A DNA stretch of 35,585 bases from NCBI RefSeq assembly GCF_000317285.1, contig NZ_AJLN01000135.1:1-35585 (forward strand), read 5' to 3'. Position numbers and translations under genes: made by a program. This document shows positions 25,056 to 33,668 of the stretch, piece after piece. Below the pieces are notes generated by a model. It saw only the letters and a list, made by a program, of their open reading frames with translations. It made no database searches and was not told where the DNA came from. Numbering within the stretch: position 1 is the first letter of the stretch; every line of letters begins with the position of its first letter. This DNA is from Chlorogloeopsis fritschii PCC 6912 (lineage in GTDB: Bacteria > Cyanobacteriota > Cyanobacteriia > Cyanobacteriales > Nostocaceae).

Positions 25056-26303
25056 TTAAGAAATTTCAGTAAAAAAGTGATATGCAATGTGGTTAGCAAA
25101 AATTTGCAACATTTCGGTCTCTTTTTCAGTGAAATGGCGGGGATGAAATGTACCAATGTGTAAAACCCCGATCGCTCGCTTTTTAACTATCATGGGTACA
25201 CCAAGAATTGACCGAATTCCTTTGTTGCGCAGAACTGGACTTATAACCTCTACCTCAGACAAATCATTTATGTTCATGTGAGTGCAGTTAGCTGCAATCT
25301 GCCCGGCAAAGCCCTTACCAACAGGAATGTGGATATTTTCTGACTTTTCTTCTTCTAACCCAATAGTGGCGATCACAGCCAATTCTTGCTGATCCTGGGT
25401 TTGTAGTAGCACCGTACTAGTATCAACAGACATCAACCCACGAACATACTCTAGGATGATGTACAGTATTTTTTCTAAGAAAAACTCAGCCAGAGCAGTA
25501 TCATTTTGATTCTGGAAATAATGATGATTTCGCTGTAGCGATCGCTCAATTGCTATTAGGTTTGTACCAAGAGTAGAAGAAGTATTAGCTCCTAGATGAA
25601 TATTTTGTTGGTTAGGTGTGGGTGAAGATACTTTTGTGTTCTTGCGACTGTACTTTACTTGCGCTGGCACACCCACAGCAACTGAGTAAGGGGGAATATC
25701 CTTAGTTACGACTGCTCCTGCTCCAATTACACTGCCTTGACCGATAGTGACTCCATCGAGGATTCTCACTCCACTACCTATCCAGCAGTCATCTTCTATG
25801 ACAATACCTCGATAGCTTATTCCTTGAAACTGAATTCTAACTGTAGAATCGGTAAAATTATGGCAGTTAGCATACATTGCTGAGTGTGATGCAATCAGGC
25901 AATTTTTGCCAATTTTGATCTTTCCAGGCCCTGCCATACAAATATAAGGGCCAATGTAAGTAGATTCATCAATTTCTACAGAGCCTCCCAGGGCTTTAAT
26001 ATCAACTCCGCGCTCTAGCCAGGTGTCATTACCAATGAGGATTTTACTGTCAGGAGCACCGCAATCCAAGCGAACATCGCGATAAATCCTAACCTTATCT
26101 CCGAGTGCAATTGCAAAAGCATGGATAAACTCGGCATTGGTTTGGATGGTAACTGAGTTACCAAATTGGGCGAAAATATGACGATATAGGAGACTGCGCA
26201 GGAATATACCCACTTTTAGGGGAAATGAACCCACTAATAATTGTACGACTGATTCCTTATGGGGGAACCAAGAAAAAGATTTTTTCGGGTTGTGATGATT
26301 CAT
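25056..26303 (-). CDS. Hexapeptide-repeat acetyltransferase fused to a C-terminal GAF domain
   Basis: A 415-residue protein in two parts. Residues about 50-200 form a left-handed beta-helix acyltransferase: repeats such as ILIGNDTWLERGVDI and VIEDDCWIGSGVRILDGV, and GAVVTKDIPPYSVAVGVPA, the end typical of the maltose/galactoside/serine O-acetyltransferase family. A polar linker of about 50 residues follows. Residues about 265-415 are a GAF domain (IPVGKGFAGQIAAN, IRSILGVPMIVKKRAIGVLHIG, TEKETEMLQIFANHIAYHF). It probably O-acetylates a sugar of the polymer. The GAF domain could bind a small ligand and regulate it. This domain pair is unusual. It lies 12 bp after the processive GT2. Confidence 0.88.
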   Translation of the reverse strand: MNHHNPKKSFSWFPHKESVVQLLVGSFPLKVGIFLRSLLYRHIFAQFGNSVTIQTNAEFIHAFAIALGDKVRIYRDVRLDCGAPDSKILIGNDTWLERGVDIKALGGSVEIDESTYIGPYICMAGPGKIKIGKNCLIASHSAMYANCHNFTDSTVRIQFQGISYRGIVIEDDCWIGSGVRILDGVTIGQGSVIGAGAVVTKDIPPYSVAVGVPAQVKYSRKNTKVSSPTPNQQNIHLGANTSSTLGTNLIAIERSLQRNHHYFQNQNDTALAEFFLEKILYIILEYVRGLMSVDTSTVLLQTQDQQELAVIATIGLEEEKSENIHIPVGKGFAGQIAANCTHMNINDLSEVEVISPVLRNKGIRSILGVPMIVKKRAIGVLHIGTFHPRHFTEKETEMLQIFANHIAYHFFTEIS

Positions 26304-26315
26304 GATGATTACTAT

Positions 26316-27536
26316 CTACTCCCCAACCACTGAATCTCGTTGCGTGCGAATCCACTCTGTCTGAGGTTGAAATAGAAAAGCCAAATAAAGGGGTATCTTC
26401 CACAGAATGTACAGTGGAATGGTGAGCATCGTTCGCAAAGGGAAGTTGGTACGACCGAACTTAACCCAGACTGCAACAATTGAGATGCAAATCAATAGCC
26501 CTTCTACTACTAGCAAGATGGTTGGCAGCCATGAAGATCCTAATACTCCTGCTAAGGTAGCTCCTGCTATAGCTGTTGCCCAGATCGTTACCAACAGCGA
26601 TAGTGGTGGAACGCACAAATCTAAGGCGATCGCCAGCAAATCAAAACGCTTTTGCTCGTAAGAAGCTTTTAACAGTCGTGGAACTTGCTTGAGCATAGTT
26701 TGTAAATAACCATGCTCCCAGCGTGTTCTTTGGCTTGTGGCTGCGTGCTGCTGTTGTGGCAGGGTTCCCATTACCAGAGCATCCAAGCAGAATTTGGGAG
26801 AATATCCAGCAATGGCAAGATCCATAGTCAGTTGGATGTCTTCAACAATATTGCTACTAGCCAAAGAAACTTTATGAATGATTTGCCAAGGGAAAGCCAT
26901 GCCTGAACCCATTAATAAGCAGGGCAGATCCAGTTTTCCTAACCCCCTGGGGCGAACTGAGTTCTTAACCATAAACGCCAGTGCCGAGACTATATCCTTT
27001 GGTTGGGGATTGGGGGGTTGTGTCAACAGATAGACTGCCTGAACTGGGCGTGCTGTAGCTAATGCCAGACGACTAATCCGAGCGATCGCCCCTGGATAAA
27101 CGATACAGTCAGCATCCACCATCACCACTACATCAGGAGGATTTTTAGCAATGAATTGCAAACCGTAGTCTAAAGCGTACCCTTTTCCCCTACGCTCAGG
27201 ATCTTGGCGCGAAATCACTGTTGCACCAGCTTTGTGGGCTACGGATGCTGTATCATCATTACAATTATCAGCAATAACGATGAGGCGGTCTTGTTCTACT
27301 AACTGCGGCAGCAATGATTGCAGGGTGGCATCAATTCCAGCTGCTTCATTGTGGGCTGGAACTAATATATCAACTCTAGGTCGAGGCACAAGCGCGTAAT
27401 AGGACTGAATTTGAAATTCGGGCAACAATGCTGCACTACATTCAATAAAGAAAATAGAAACCGGAACAAAAAGCCCCAGTGCGATCGCGAATAAGACAAT
27501 CTCAACAAATAGGATTACGAACTGATGAACTATCAC
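26316..27536 (-). CDS. Membrane-bound processive-type family-2 glycosyltransferase
   Basis: Starts at GTG (no usable ATG) after GAAGG; 406 residues. One N-terminal membrane segment is followed by a GT2 domain: VDILVPAHNEAAGIDATLQ, VVMVDADCIVYPGA (DxD), NIVEDIQLTMDLAIAGY (ED) and SQRTRWEHGYLQTM, the QxxRW motif of processive or membrane-embedded GT2 enzymes. About four C-terminal membrane helices follow. Such enzymes polymerise or add hexoses at the membrane. In this operon it could initiate or extend the repeat unit. Confident family, unknown sugar. Confidence 0.9.
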   Translation of the reverse strand: MIVHQFVILFVEIVLFAIALGLFVPVSIFFIECSAALLPEFQIQSYYALVPRPRVDILVPAHNEAAGIDATLQSLLPQLVEQDRLIVIADNCNDDTASVAHKAGATVISRQDPERRGKGYALDYGLQFIAKNPPDVVVMVDADCIVYPGAIARISRLALATARPVQAVYLLTQPPNPQPKDIVSALAFMVKNSVRPRGLGKLDLPCLLMGSGMAFPWQIIHKVSLASSNIVEDIQLTMDLAIAGYSPKFCLDALVMGTLPQQQHAATSQRTRWEHGYLQTMLKQVPRLLKASYEQKRFDLLAIALDLCVPPLSLLVTIWATAIAGATLAGVLGSSWLPTILLVVEGLLICISIVAVWVKFGRTNFPLRTMLTIPLYILWKIPLYLAFLFQPQTEWIRTQRDSVVGE

Positions 27537-27596
27537 AACTGTTGAACCTTCATTTGTTTAAAGATGGGGTATTTAACTACAGAAATAGAAAACTAA

Positions 27597-29933
27597 TCAT
27601 AATTCCGAGCGATCAAATCCGAAGTTCTTAGTTTTGTTTTTTACAGAAGCAGGAAGTATCCGCTGATTTGGGTTTGGATGAAGGTTATGAGAGCCGGGTA
27701 AACTGTTGTTGCTTGTGTCGGCATGATTGGCAATTATGCCCAACACTGGTAATTGCAACATTTGCAATCGTAAGAGTGCCTGCGTAATTAACGGACGTTT
27801 GGTTTTACCAATTCCTATAACCATTAATATTCCGTCTGCGTGTTCTGCAAGCAAAGGAACATCAGCAAATCCAAGCAGTGTGCTGGTGTCGTAGATAACT
27901 AAATCAAAAGCTTGGTGAAATTTCTCCATTAAATTCTGCATCTGAGCAGATCCAAGCATTCTGGTAGAGGATGGTAAGATTTTGCCAGAGGTGAGTACAA
28001 ACAGATTTTTTTGTAAGGGTGATGCCTGAATCAGAAGTGACTGAGAAGAAACATCCTGAGAAATTAAATTGCTTAGTCCTTGCACATTGTCTAAACCGAA
28101 TTTTTTATGAAGACTTGGGTTACGAAAATTTGCATCTACGAGCAAGGTTTTCTTACCCATGTCAGCTGCCGCCTGAGCAAGATACATGGCAACAGTAGAC
28201 TTTCCATCTCCAGGTGCAGGCGAAGTCACAATGATAGATTGAGCTTTGGGAGTACCAGCCAGAAAACGAACACTGGCGTAGAGAGAATCAAAAGCTGACA
28301 AAAATTTAGTATCTTCCTCAGTCTCTTTAATTGCACCGACAACTTTCAAAGAATTTGGAGCAGTTACAGCAGTTTGATTTGCTGGTATTACCTCTAGAAT
28401 AGGCAAATTGATTCTATCTTCAATCTCCTCAGGGCTGTTGAAGACATTACGGTATTTCTCTTTGAGTAAAGCAGCAGCTAATCCCAATACAACAGCTGCA
28501 GCTATTCCGATCGCCATTTTCCTCATATTGCCGCTCTTGGCGATCAGATTACCCTGCTCATCACGCGGTATTCTGGGTTGAGAAACTATTTTCCAGGGTA
28601 CTTCCTTCTGTGCCGCATCGACTCGCAGTGTTTCTCGCTGTAATAAAAATTGATTGAGTGTCTTGGTGGCAATTTCTAGCTGTCGTTGGATCTCGTTGTA
28701 CTGACGCATAGTAGCTGGGTACTGCTTTACTTGCCGATCCAGATAAGCTTCAGATTGAGCGATCGCACTCAGGCGACTCTCTAAGACTCGAACATTATTG
28801 CCAGTATCAACCAGTTGCTTAATTAGTCCCAAACGAGTGGGATCTTGGAAATTAAGTAGTTGAGGATTGACTGTAGCTGTTAGTTTTTGTCCTAGAATAT
28901 TTTGTGCTTCCTGATTTAACAGCTGAGAAAGATTTTGCTGTTGTTGTTGCAGTGTAAGTAAAGATGGGTTGTTTTCAGTATATTTAGCTGACTCGATCGC
29001 TATCTGAGTTTCTATTTTCTTTAGCTGGGCAATTAGTTCTTGATAGCGAGGTTCTTGGCTAAGAGTAGATGCAGCAAGTGCCTCATTAGGTGTTAGCCTG
29101 AGTTGTTTTTGCAAGTCTTGGTAGAGCCGCTTATTTTCCTGTAAATTTTTTTGGGTATCTAGCTTCTGAGCTTCTACTTCACGAACTTGTTTAGATAGTT
29201 CTCCAACTTGACTTTCGGGATCGCTCAAATTGTATCTTTGTTGAAGTCTTTGTAAATTACCTTCCAAAAAACTGACTCGCTGTTGTAATTGAGGAAGTTG
29301 AGCATCAATAAATTTAACACCCCCGTAAATACGATTTTTTCTATCTTCAAGACTGAAATTCAAATACTCTTTTGCAATCTCCGACAAAATGAACTCTACT
29401 TTTTCAGGATCAGAATCCTTGTAAGTTACTTCTATGATATTGGTTGAGTCAAGCATATTTTCCCCAATGCGTTGAACCACCAAATTTTTCCTAAGTGATT
29501 CGTAGTTAACTTTGGGATACTTAACTCTAATATTTTGAGCTACCCGCTCTAACAATTCGTTTCCTTGCAAAATTTGAAGTATGGACGGATAACTTATATC
29601 ACCTTGTGTCTGAGGGGCATTTTCTCTATTACGTGATATGAATGAAGGATCGGTGAGTTTGCCTTCAGAAGATACAGGCTCTACTAGAATCTGAAAATTA
29701 CCTTCATAGCTACGAGGGGAAACGAGAATTGAGTATAAAGTGATAACAGCTACAAAGCTAGCAATGCTACCAATCAAGAGAAGATTACGTTGTACTATTC
29801 GACCAAGTGAACGTAAATCTAATCCTCGTTTTTTTGGCTCCAGAAAATCATCTGCATTAACTATTTTTTGTGGTTGAAATTTATCACTACGCTCACTAAT
29901 TACTAAAGCGGAAGATTCTTGTTTGAAATTCAT
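27597..29933 (-). CDS. Wzz-type co-polymerase / BY-kinase (Wzc-like), atypical kinase motifs
   Basis: About 780 residues. A GTG at 29942 and an ATG at 29933 are both possible starts; I used the ATG. The N-terminal Wzz domain has a membrane helix (NLLLIGSIASFVAVITLYSILV), a long periplasmic coiled coil rich in Gln and Leu (about residues 210-450), and a second helix (MAIGIAAAVVLGLAAAL). The cytoplasmic ATPase has Walker A SPAPGDGKSTVA near residue 570, Walker A' LLVDANFRNPS and Walker B LVIYDTS. The usual A' DxDLR is changed here to DANFR, and no Tyr occurs after Walker B, so the autophosphorylated C-terminal Tyr cluster is missing. It probably sets chain length; kinase activity is doubtful. 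Confidence 0.9.
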   Translation of the reverse strand: MNFKQESSALVISERSDKFQPQKIVNADDFLEPKKRGLDLRSLGRIVQRNLLLIGSIASFVAVITLYSILVSPRSYEGNFQILVEPVSSEGKLTDPSFISRNRENAPQTQGDISYPSILQILQGNELLERVAQNIRVKYPKVNYESLRKNLVVQRIGENMLDSTNIIEVTYKDSDPEKVEFILSEIAKEYLNFSLEDRKNRIYGGVKFIDAQLPQLQQRVSFLEGNLQRLQQRYNLSDPESQVGELSKQVREVEAQKLDTQKNLQENKRLYQDLQKQLRLTPNEALAASTLSQEPRYQELIAQLKKIETQIAIESAKYTENNPSLLTLQQQQQNLSQLLNQEAQNILGQKLTATVNPQLLNFQDPTRLGLIKQLVDTGNNVRVLESRLSAIAQSEAYLDRQVKQYPATMRQYNEIQRQLEIATKTLNQFLLQRETLRVDAAQKEVPWKIVSQPRIPRDEQGNLIAKSGNMRKMAIGIAAAVVLGLAAALLKEKYRNVFNSPEEIEDRINLPILEVIPANQTAVTAPNSLKVVGAIKETEEDTKFLSAFDSLYASVRFLAGTPKAQSIIVTSPAPGDGKSTVAMYLAQAAADMGKKTLLVDANFRNPSLHKKFGLDNVQGLSNLISQDVSSQSLLIQASPLQKNLFVLTSGKILPSSTRMLGSAQMQNLMEKFHQAFDLVIYDTSTLLGFADVPLLAEHADGILMVIGIGKTKRPLITQALLRLQMLQLPVLGIIANHADTSNNSLPGSHNLHPNPNQRILPASVKNKTKNFGFDRSEL

Positions 29934-30005
29934 ATTATCCACTGTGATTTTGTCTAGATTCTCCCTGGATTAATACTTGACTCAGCCTTGACTTCAAATG
30001 AAAAA

Positions 30006-30800
30006 TCATACTTTTTTTAACGAACTTTCATATAACTCTGAAACTTGTTTTTGAACAAATGGCATTTTGTATAAATTCAATTTTTGTTTGAGAATTAACC
30101 AAAAAAAGGGGATATCATCTACCAAGTATCTTTTCCATAATCTTTTTGGCTCTAGGACAAGTCTGTACAACCACTCTAATCCCACTTCTCTCATCCATTT
30201 TGGTGCTCTTTTAAGCTTGCCTGCCTCAAAATTAATGGTCGTACCTATTGCCATAAAAATTTTTACACTTGGTAGTTTATTTTTGTATTTATATATCCAT
30301 TTTTCTTGTTTTGGTGAACCAACTCCAACTGCTAATACTGTTGCACCAGAGCTATTAATCAATTCAATTATCTTCTGACATTCTTGTTCATTATTCTCAA
30401 ATCCCCATGATGGAGAGTAAGAATCAACAACAATATTTCTTCCTAACTTATGATTAATTCGCTCTTGAGCAACGGCAGCAACACCATTAACTCCTCCTAA
30501 TAAAAATATTTTAATTTGATGGTTATCTTTATGATAATTGCAAAATGCAGGGAAAAAATCAGAACCTGCTATCCTCTCTTGTATTGACTTACCTAAAAAT
30601 CGAGATGCATAAATTAAAATCTGACTATCACATAGTCTATAGTCGGCAATGTTATAAACATTGAAAAACTCACAATCATGTTGCAATCTGACCATATGGT
30701 CTACATTAGGCGTAAACACAATGCCGGATGTTAAACTTTGCAATACTTCTTGTAAAGTTAGATTGCTAATTTCGATATTTAATACTCTCACTCTCTTCAT
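30006..30800 (-). CDS. WecG/TagA/CpsF family glycosyltransferase (GT26)
   Basis: A 264-residue protein with the family motifs in order: FTPNVDHMV (catalytic-type Asp), CDSQILIYASR, FLLGGVNGVAAVA, VGVGSPKQEKWI and KRAPKWMREVGLEWLYRL. WecG/TagA enzymes transfer N-acetylmannosamine-type sugars to a polyprenyl-linked acceptor as an early step of surface polysaccharide or teichoic-acid linkage synthesis. ATG is preceded by AGGAAG, a clear ribosome-binding site. It is the first gene of the first block, so the operon promoter should lie in the 800-bp region upstream of it. Confidence 0.93.
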   Translation of the reverse strand: MKRVRVLNIEISNLTLQEVLQSLTSGIVFTPNVDHMVRLQHDCEFFNVYNIADYRLCDSQILIYASRFLGKSIQERIAGSDFFPAFCNYHKDNHQIKIFLLGGVNGVAAVAQERINHKLGRNIVVDSYSPSWGFENNEQECQKIIELINSSGATVLAVGVGSPKQEKWIYKYKNKLPSVKIFMAIGTTINFEAGKLKRAPKWMREVGLEWLYRLVLEPKRLWKRYLVDDIPFFWLILKQKLNLYKMPFVQKQVSELYESSLKKV

Positions 30801-31627
30801 TTTTGTCTTCCTAGTGCTCTACCCTAATTCTGCGTAATTAAATGTTGCTTTTGTGAGGTGAATGATGCTTTTAAAAAGAGAAAATCAGCAAGACAATAGT
30901 CATAATCTTGGTGGTTGTTATGTCTTCACCATTTGATAGGCAACTGGATTTACACCTGCAAATTTCTTAGTCAATCATCATTTTTGTATATTTGTGTTTG
31001 TGAGAACTGTTCAGCTAGTTGGGAGCAAACGAGAGAAAGTATCACTAAGCAATAAATAGCTGAAAACTTCAAGGCTTATCTGGTTTACTATTGATAAGTC
31101 TTATTTTTTGAGGTCTTTGCGTGAAGCCATAAAAAGTTTCACTCTATGGCAAATAGGTGAAAACTGTGCTTACAGAGTTTTATCACTTCATATGGCAACA
31201 TACATAAAGCTGACACAGCTTGTTTCTATTTAATGTAGCAAAGGAAAGTTTCTAAGTTAGAGGTTACTTTCTTCAAGCATCAATCAATTCCTTATCAATA
31301 TTTAACACAAAATTCGCTATTAAACACAAAATTAGTAAAAATAAATTCAACTTGTGCTTCCTAATTGATTCAGTCCAATACGACAGTTTATATATTTTCT
31401 TCTTATAAACTTCTTACTTGTTTGCACTACTTTCTGTCTAATGTAGTGTTTTGATTGCAAAATAGCCTGAATCGCTGTTTTTACTAGTTAGTTATTGTAC
31501 ATTTAAGCCTGATTAACTACTGTTTTTAGGCAGATGATGAAGTTAGGTATCACCTAACTATAATCTTTGAGTTTGTTAATAGCAAGATTTGCAACATAAC
31601 GTGAGACTATTTGTTCTAAGTCTAAAA
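30801..31627. promoter_or_regulatory. Long intergenic region upstream of the polysaccharide operon
   Basis: About 830 AT-rich bases without a credible ORF. They contain a plus-strand terminator-like hairpin (31071-31109) and a structured stretch at about 31128-31200, in which GCCATA pairs with TATGGC and a second stem GTGAAAACTGTG pairs with GAGTTTTATCAC. The operon promoter presumably lies here. Confidence 0.45.
31071..31109 (+). terminator. Orphan intrinsic terminator-like hairpin
   Basis: AAGGCTTATC (31071-31080) pairs with GATAAGTCTT (31093-31102), one G-U pair, 12-base loop, followed by ATTTTTTG. This is the form of a rho-independent terminator on the plus strand, yet no plus-strand gene precedes it for more than 10 kb. 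Confidence 0.5.
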
Positions 31628-32032
31628 ATGAAAGCTTACTCGTTAGATTTACGGCAAAAAATTCTTGAAATCTACAAAAAAGAGAAGATTTCACAACGTC
31701 AACTGGCAAAACGCTTTGGTGTGAGCAAGAGTTTTGTGCAATCGCTGCTGAGACGGTATCGAAAAGAAGGAACAGTTGCTAAAAAGCCCCATGGAGGAGG
31801 TAAACCAAGACTGTTAACTTCAACACAAGTAGAGCAACTGAGACAATTAGTAACTGAAAACAAGGATGCCACTTTAGAAGAGTTGTGCGAACTTCTATAT
31901 CAAAAAATACAAGTAAAAGTCAGTCGTTCCACTATGGGACGCATACTACAGCAGATGAATCTAAAACGTAAAAAAAAACCTTCTACACCAGCGAATACAG
32001 CCTTAGAAACTGAGATTGAAATATTGGTATGA
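31628..32032 (+). pseudogene. IS630-type transposase, N-terminal helix-turn-helix part only
   Basis: The 134-residue ORF starts at ATG 31628 (MKAYSLDLRQKIL), the typical start of IS630/Tc1-mariner-type transposases. A helix-turn-helix follows (ISQRQLAKRFGVSKSFVQSLLRRYR), then a GGGKP linker and a second DNA-binding helix (VSRSTMGRILQQMNLKRKKK). A run of nine A (31970-31978) lies where these elements commonly shift frame. In the -1 frame the product would read KKTFYTSEYSLRN before a stop. The DDE catalytic half is absent downstream and no terminal inverted repeats are visible, so I judge it a decayed remnant. A surviving stand-alone DNA-binding protein is also possible. Confidence 0.75.
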
Positions 32033-32632
32033 GGATTGGACTAATATGCAAAGCTTTTATACCTTTGGCAGAAGAGAAAATCTTGATAGTAGCTTGGGTA
32101 TTCAATAATGATTACTGCATTGTAATCAATTGAGAACCTATATTTTCTTTTCTCATTCTTAAACAATAAAACATTGAAGCTTCATAAAAATAGTAAAAAA
32201 GTTTCATTCGTAGGGTCAGCTAGAGTACTTTTGTTAAACTTCTAGCTGTGAGATTTTCATGCTTTCTGTCATATTTTGAAAATTAACCGATCGCTGATGA
32301 GATATGACTGTTATTGTCTTTATGTTTCTCTTATCGTTTTTTTATTTTTTCTTCAACCCTTGTATACAGTTATTCTACGCAGAATTATCTTTCATTCCAT
32401 TACTTTGGATGCAGAGCAAAGTTATCATAATGTGAATTTACTATCAACTATGCAAACTTCTTATTTTTTGCTTATGAAGAGATTAGAAAATGATTATAAG
32501 CTTCTTACTTGTTATTGCTAAATTTAAAACAACAGTACAGTAGCACAATTTCTATGTGAACCCTAAATTTTCCGCTTTCAACCCAGCCTTTTTTAAGCCT
32601 TAGAATTCAAGTTTATTGGGTAACTGAAGAAT
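32033..32632. other. Intergenic, 600 bp
   Basis: Very AT-rich. An 81-codon frame at 32276-32521 has no ribosome-binding site or family resemblance and is not called. No IS630 terminal repeat or DDE-domain remnant was found. Confidence 0.5.
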
Positions 32633-32962
32633 ATGCGACTCAAAAATCTAGTTGCTGCCTGTATCGCAGGATTTATATTTGCTATCGGCTCATGGTCTAC
32701 CATCATAGCTGGTGAGGCTGCTGTTGTAACCTCACGTTATTTGAATATACGCAGTGGCCCAGGTACAGAACATCGTTCAATTTTCATTCTCAGACAGGGC
32801 GATCGCGTGGAAATTGTCGAGCAACAGGGTGAATGGGCAAAAATCGTTGGTGAGCTGGGTGGAGAAGGTTGGGTAGAAACTGCCTATATATCATCTGTGC
32901 AGAGTTCTGGAGATTCTTCTTCTGACTCGGAGAATAGCAATATTATTCAAGGGCTATGGTAG
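32633..32962 (+). CDS. Secreted bacterial SH3-domain protein
   Basis: A 109-residue protein. The signal peptide (MRLKNLVAACIAGFIFAIGSW) likely ends near IIAGEA. An SH3_3-type domain follows: VVTSRYLNIRSGPGTEHRSI, LRQGDRVEIVEQQGEWAKI and GWVETAYIS. A short Ser/Asp-rich tail ends at W. Such domains bind peptidoglycan or other cell-wall structures in the periplasm. GAAGAAT precedes the ATG. Its stop overlaps the start of a small membrane ORF, which suggests coupled translation. Confidence 0.88.
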   Translation: MRLKNLVAACIAGFIFAIGSWSTIIAGEAAVVTSRYLNIRSGPGTEHRSIFILRQGDRVEIVEQQGEWAKIVGELGGEGWVETAYISSVQSSGDSSSDSENSNIIQGLW

Positions 32963-33048
32963 TTCAAAGTCAAATTTGGTTATTTTGGTTGGCTCTAGCA
33001 GGATGGTTCTATTTAGTCATATTCAGGGGAAAAGCTTCACCAGAATGA
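32956..33048 (+). CDS. Small single-pass membrane protein (30 aa), overlapping the SH3 gene stop
   Basis: The ATG overlaps the end of the SH3 gene (ATGGTAG, +1 frame). The 30-residue product is one hydrophobic helix, IWLFWLALAGWFYLVIF, followed by a basic, polar tail (RGKASPE), which would place the C-terminus in the cytosol. I do not recognise the family. The coding case rests on the tight overlap and the clean transmembrane pattern; it is otherwise unproven. Confidence 0.4.
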   Translation: MVVQSQIWLFWLALAGWFYLVIFRGKASPE

Positions 33049-33192
33049 AATAGAAAGCTTTTATAGTAAAAATTGCGCTAATTTTTTAGACGATTCTCGG
33101 TAACAACAGATTTTCTGAGAATCCTGTTATAGATATGCCAACCTCATATTATGTCTTAACAATTCAAGTTTTAAGATTGGATCTGTGGTGTG

Positions 33193-33363
33193 ATGAACTC
33201 CAATGATTTTCTGATATCTGCAATTACGATTGTCAGTGCATTACTTACAGCCATTTTCACTACAAATCGTAGGGGAGCCAGTGCGGTCTTGGGGTTTCCC
33301 CAAGTGGAGCAACTGGCGTTGGGCATTGCCCGTCAAAGCCTATGTAATAAGCATTTTAAATAG
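33193..33363 (+). pseudogene. Short membrane ORF whose 3' part is made of a dispersed repeat
   Basis: A 56-codon frame beginning at ATG 33193. The first 25 residues form a hydrophobic segment (FLISAITIVSALLTAIFTT) and then the frame enters the dispersed repeat (copy B), which encodes the rest. This looks like a gene cut by repeat insertion, with a replaced tail. No function can be assigned, and it may not be translated. Confidence 0.3.
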
Positions 33364-33386
33364 TGGTGAACAATGCCCACCTTACA
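33268..33386 (-). repeat. Dispersed repeat, copy B
   Basis: In inverted orientation it carries the same three blocks as copy A: CGTAGGGGAGCCAGT (33268-33282), ACTGGCGTTGGGCATTGC (33312-33329) and CAATGCCCACCTTACA (33371-33386). The spacer DNA differs, and GGGGTTTCCCC forms a palindrome near 33291. Confidence 0.6.
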
Positions 33387-33668
33387 GAAAACTGCTGTAT
33401 GGCGTGTGAGTAAGGAATGCAGATCTGTTTTTTATAAAAAATATCCCCTTTATTTTTCTCATGCTCTGTAGGAAGGTAAGGAAAGAAGGCACATATTGTT
33501 ATGTTCATCTTCCTTGTCTTCCTTTTCCTATTGGCTAACTATTTATTATGATTGGCGCAGGAACACAGAAAAATTTTAGCGATCGCCTGCCAACTTGTCT
33601 TACTTTTGCATCTCATCATCAGTAGTCGTTGATAAAGTGATGAATAGAGGCTCTATTAGCTTCGCATA

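Noticed and set aside
32276-32521. 81-codon plus-strand ORF with a hydrophobic segment
   Set aside because: Very AT-rich, no ribosome-binding site, biased composition from TTT/TTA runs, and no resemblance to any family I know.
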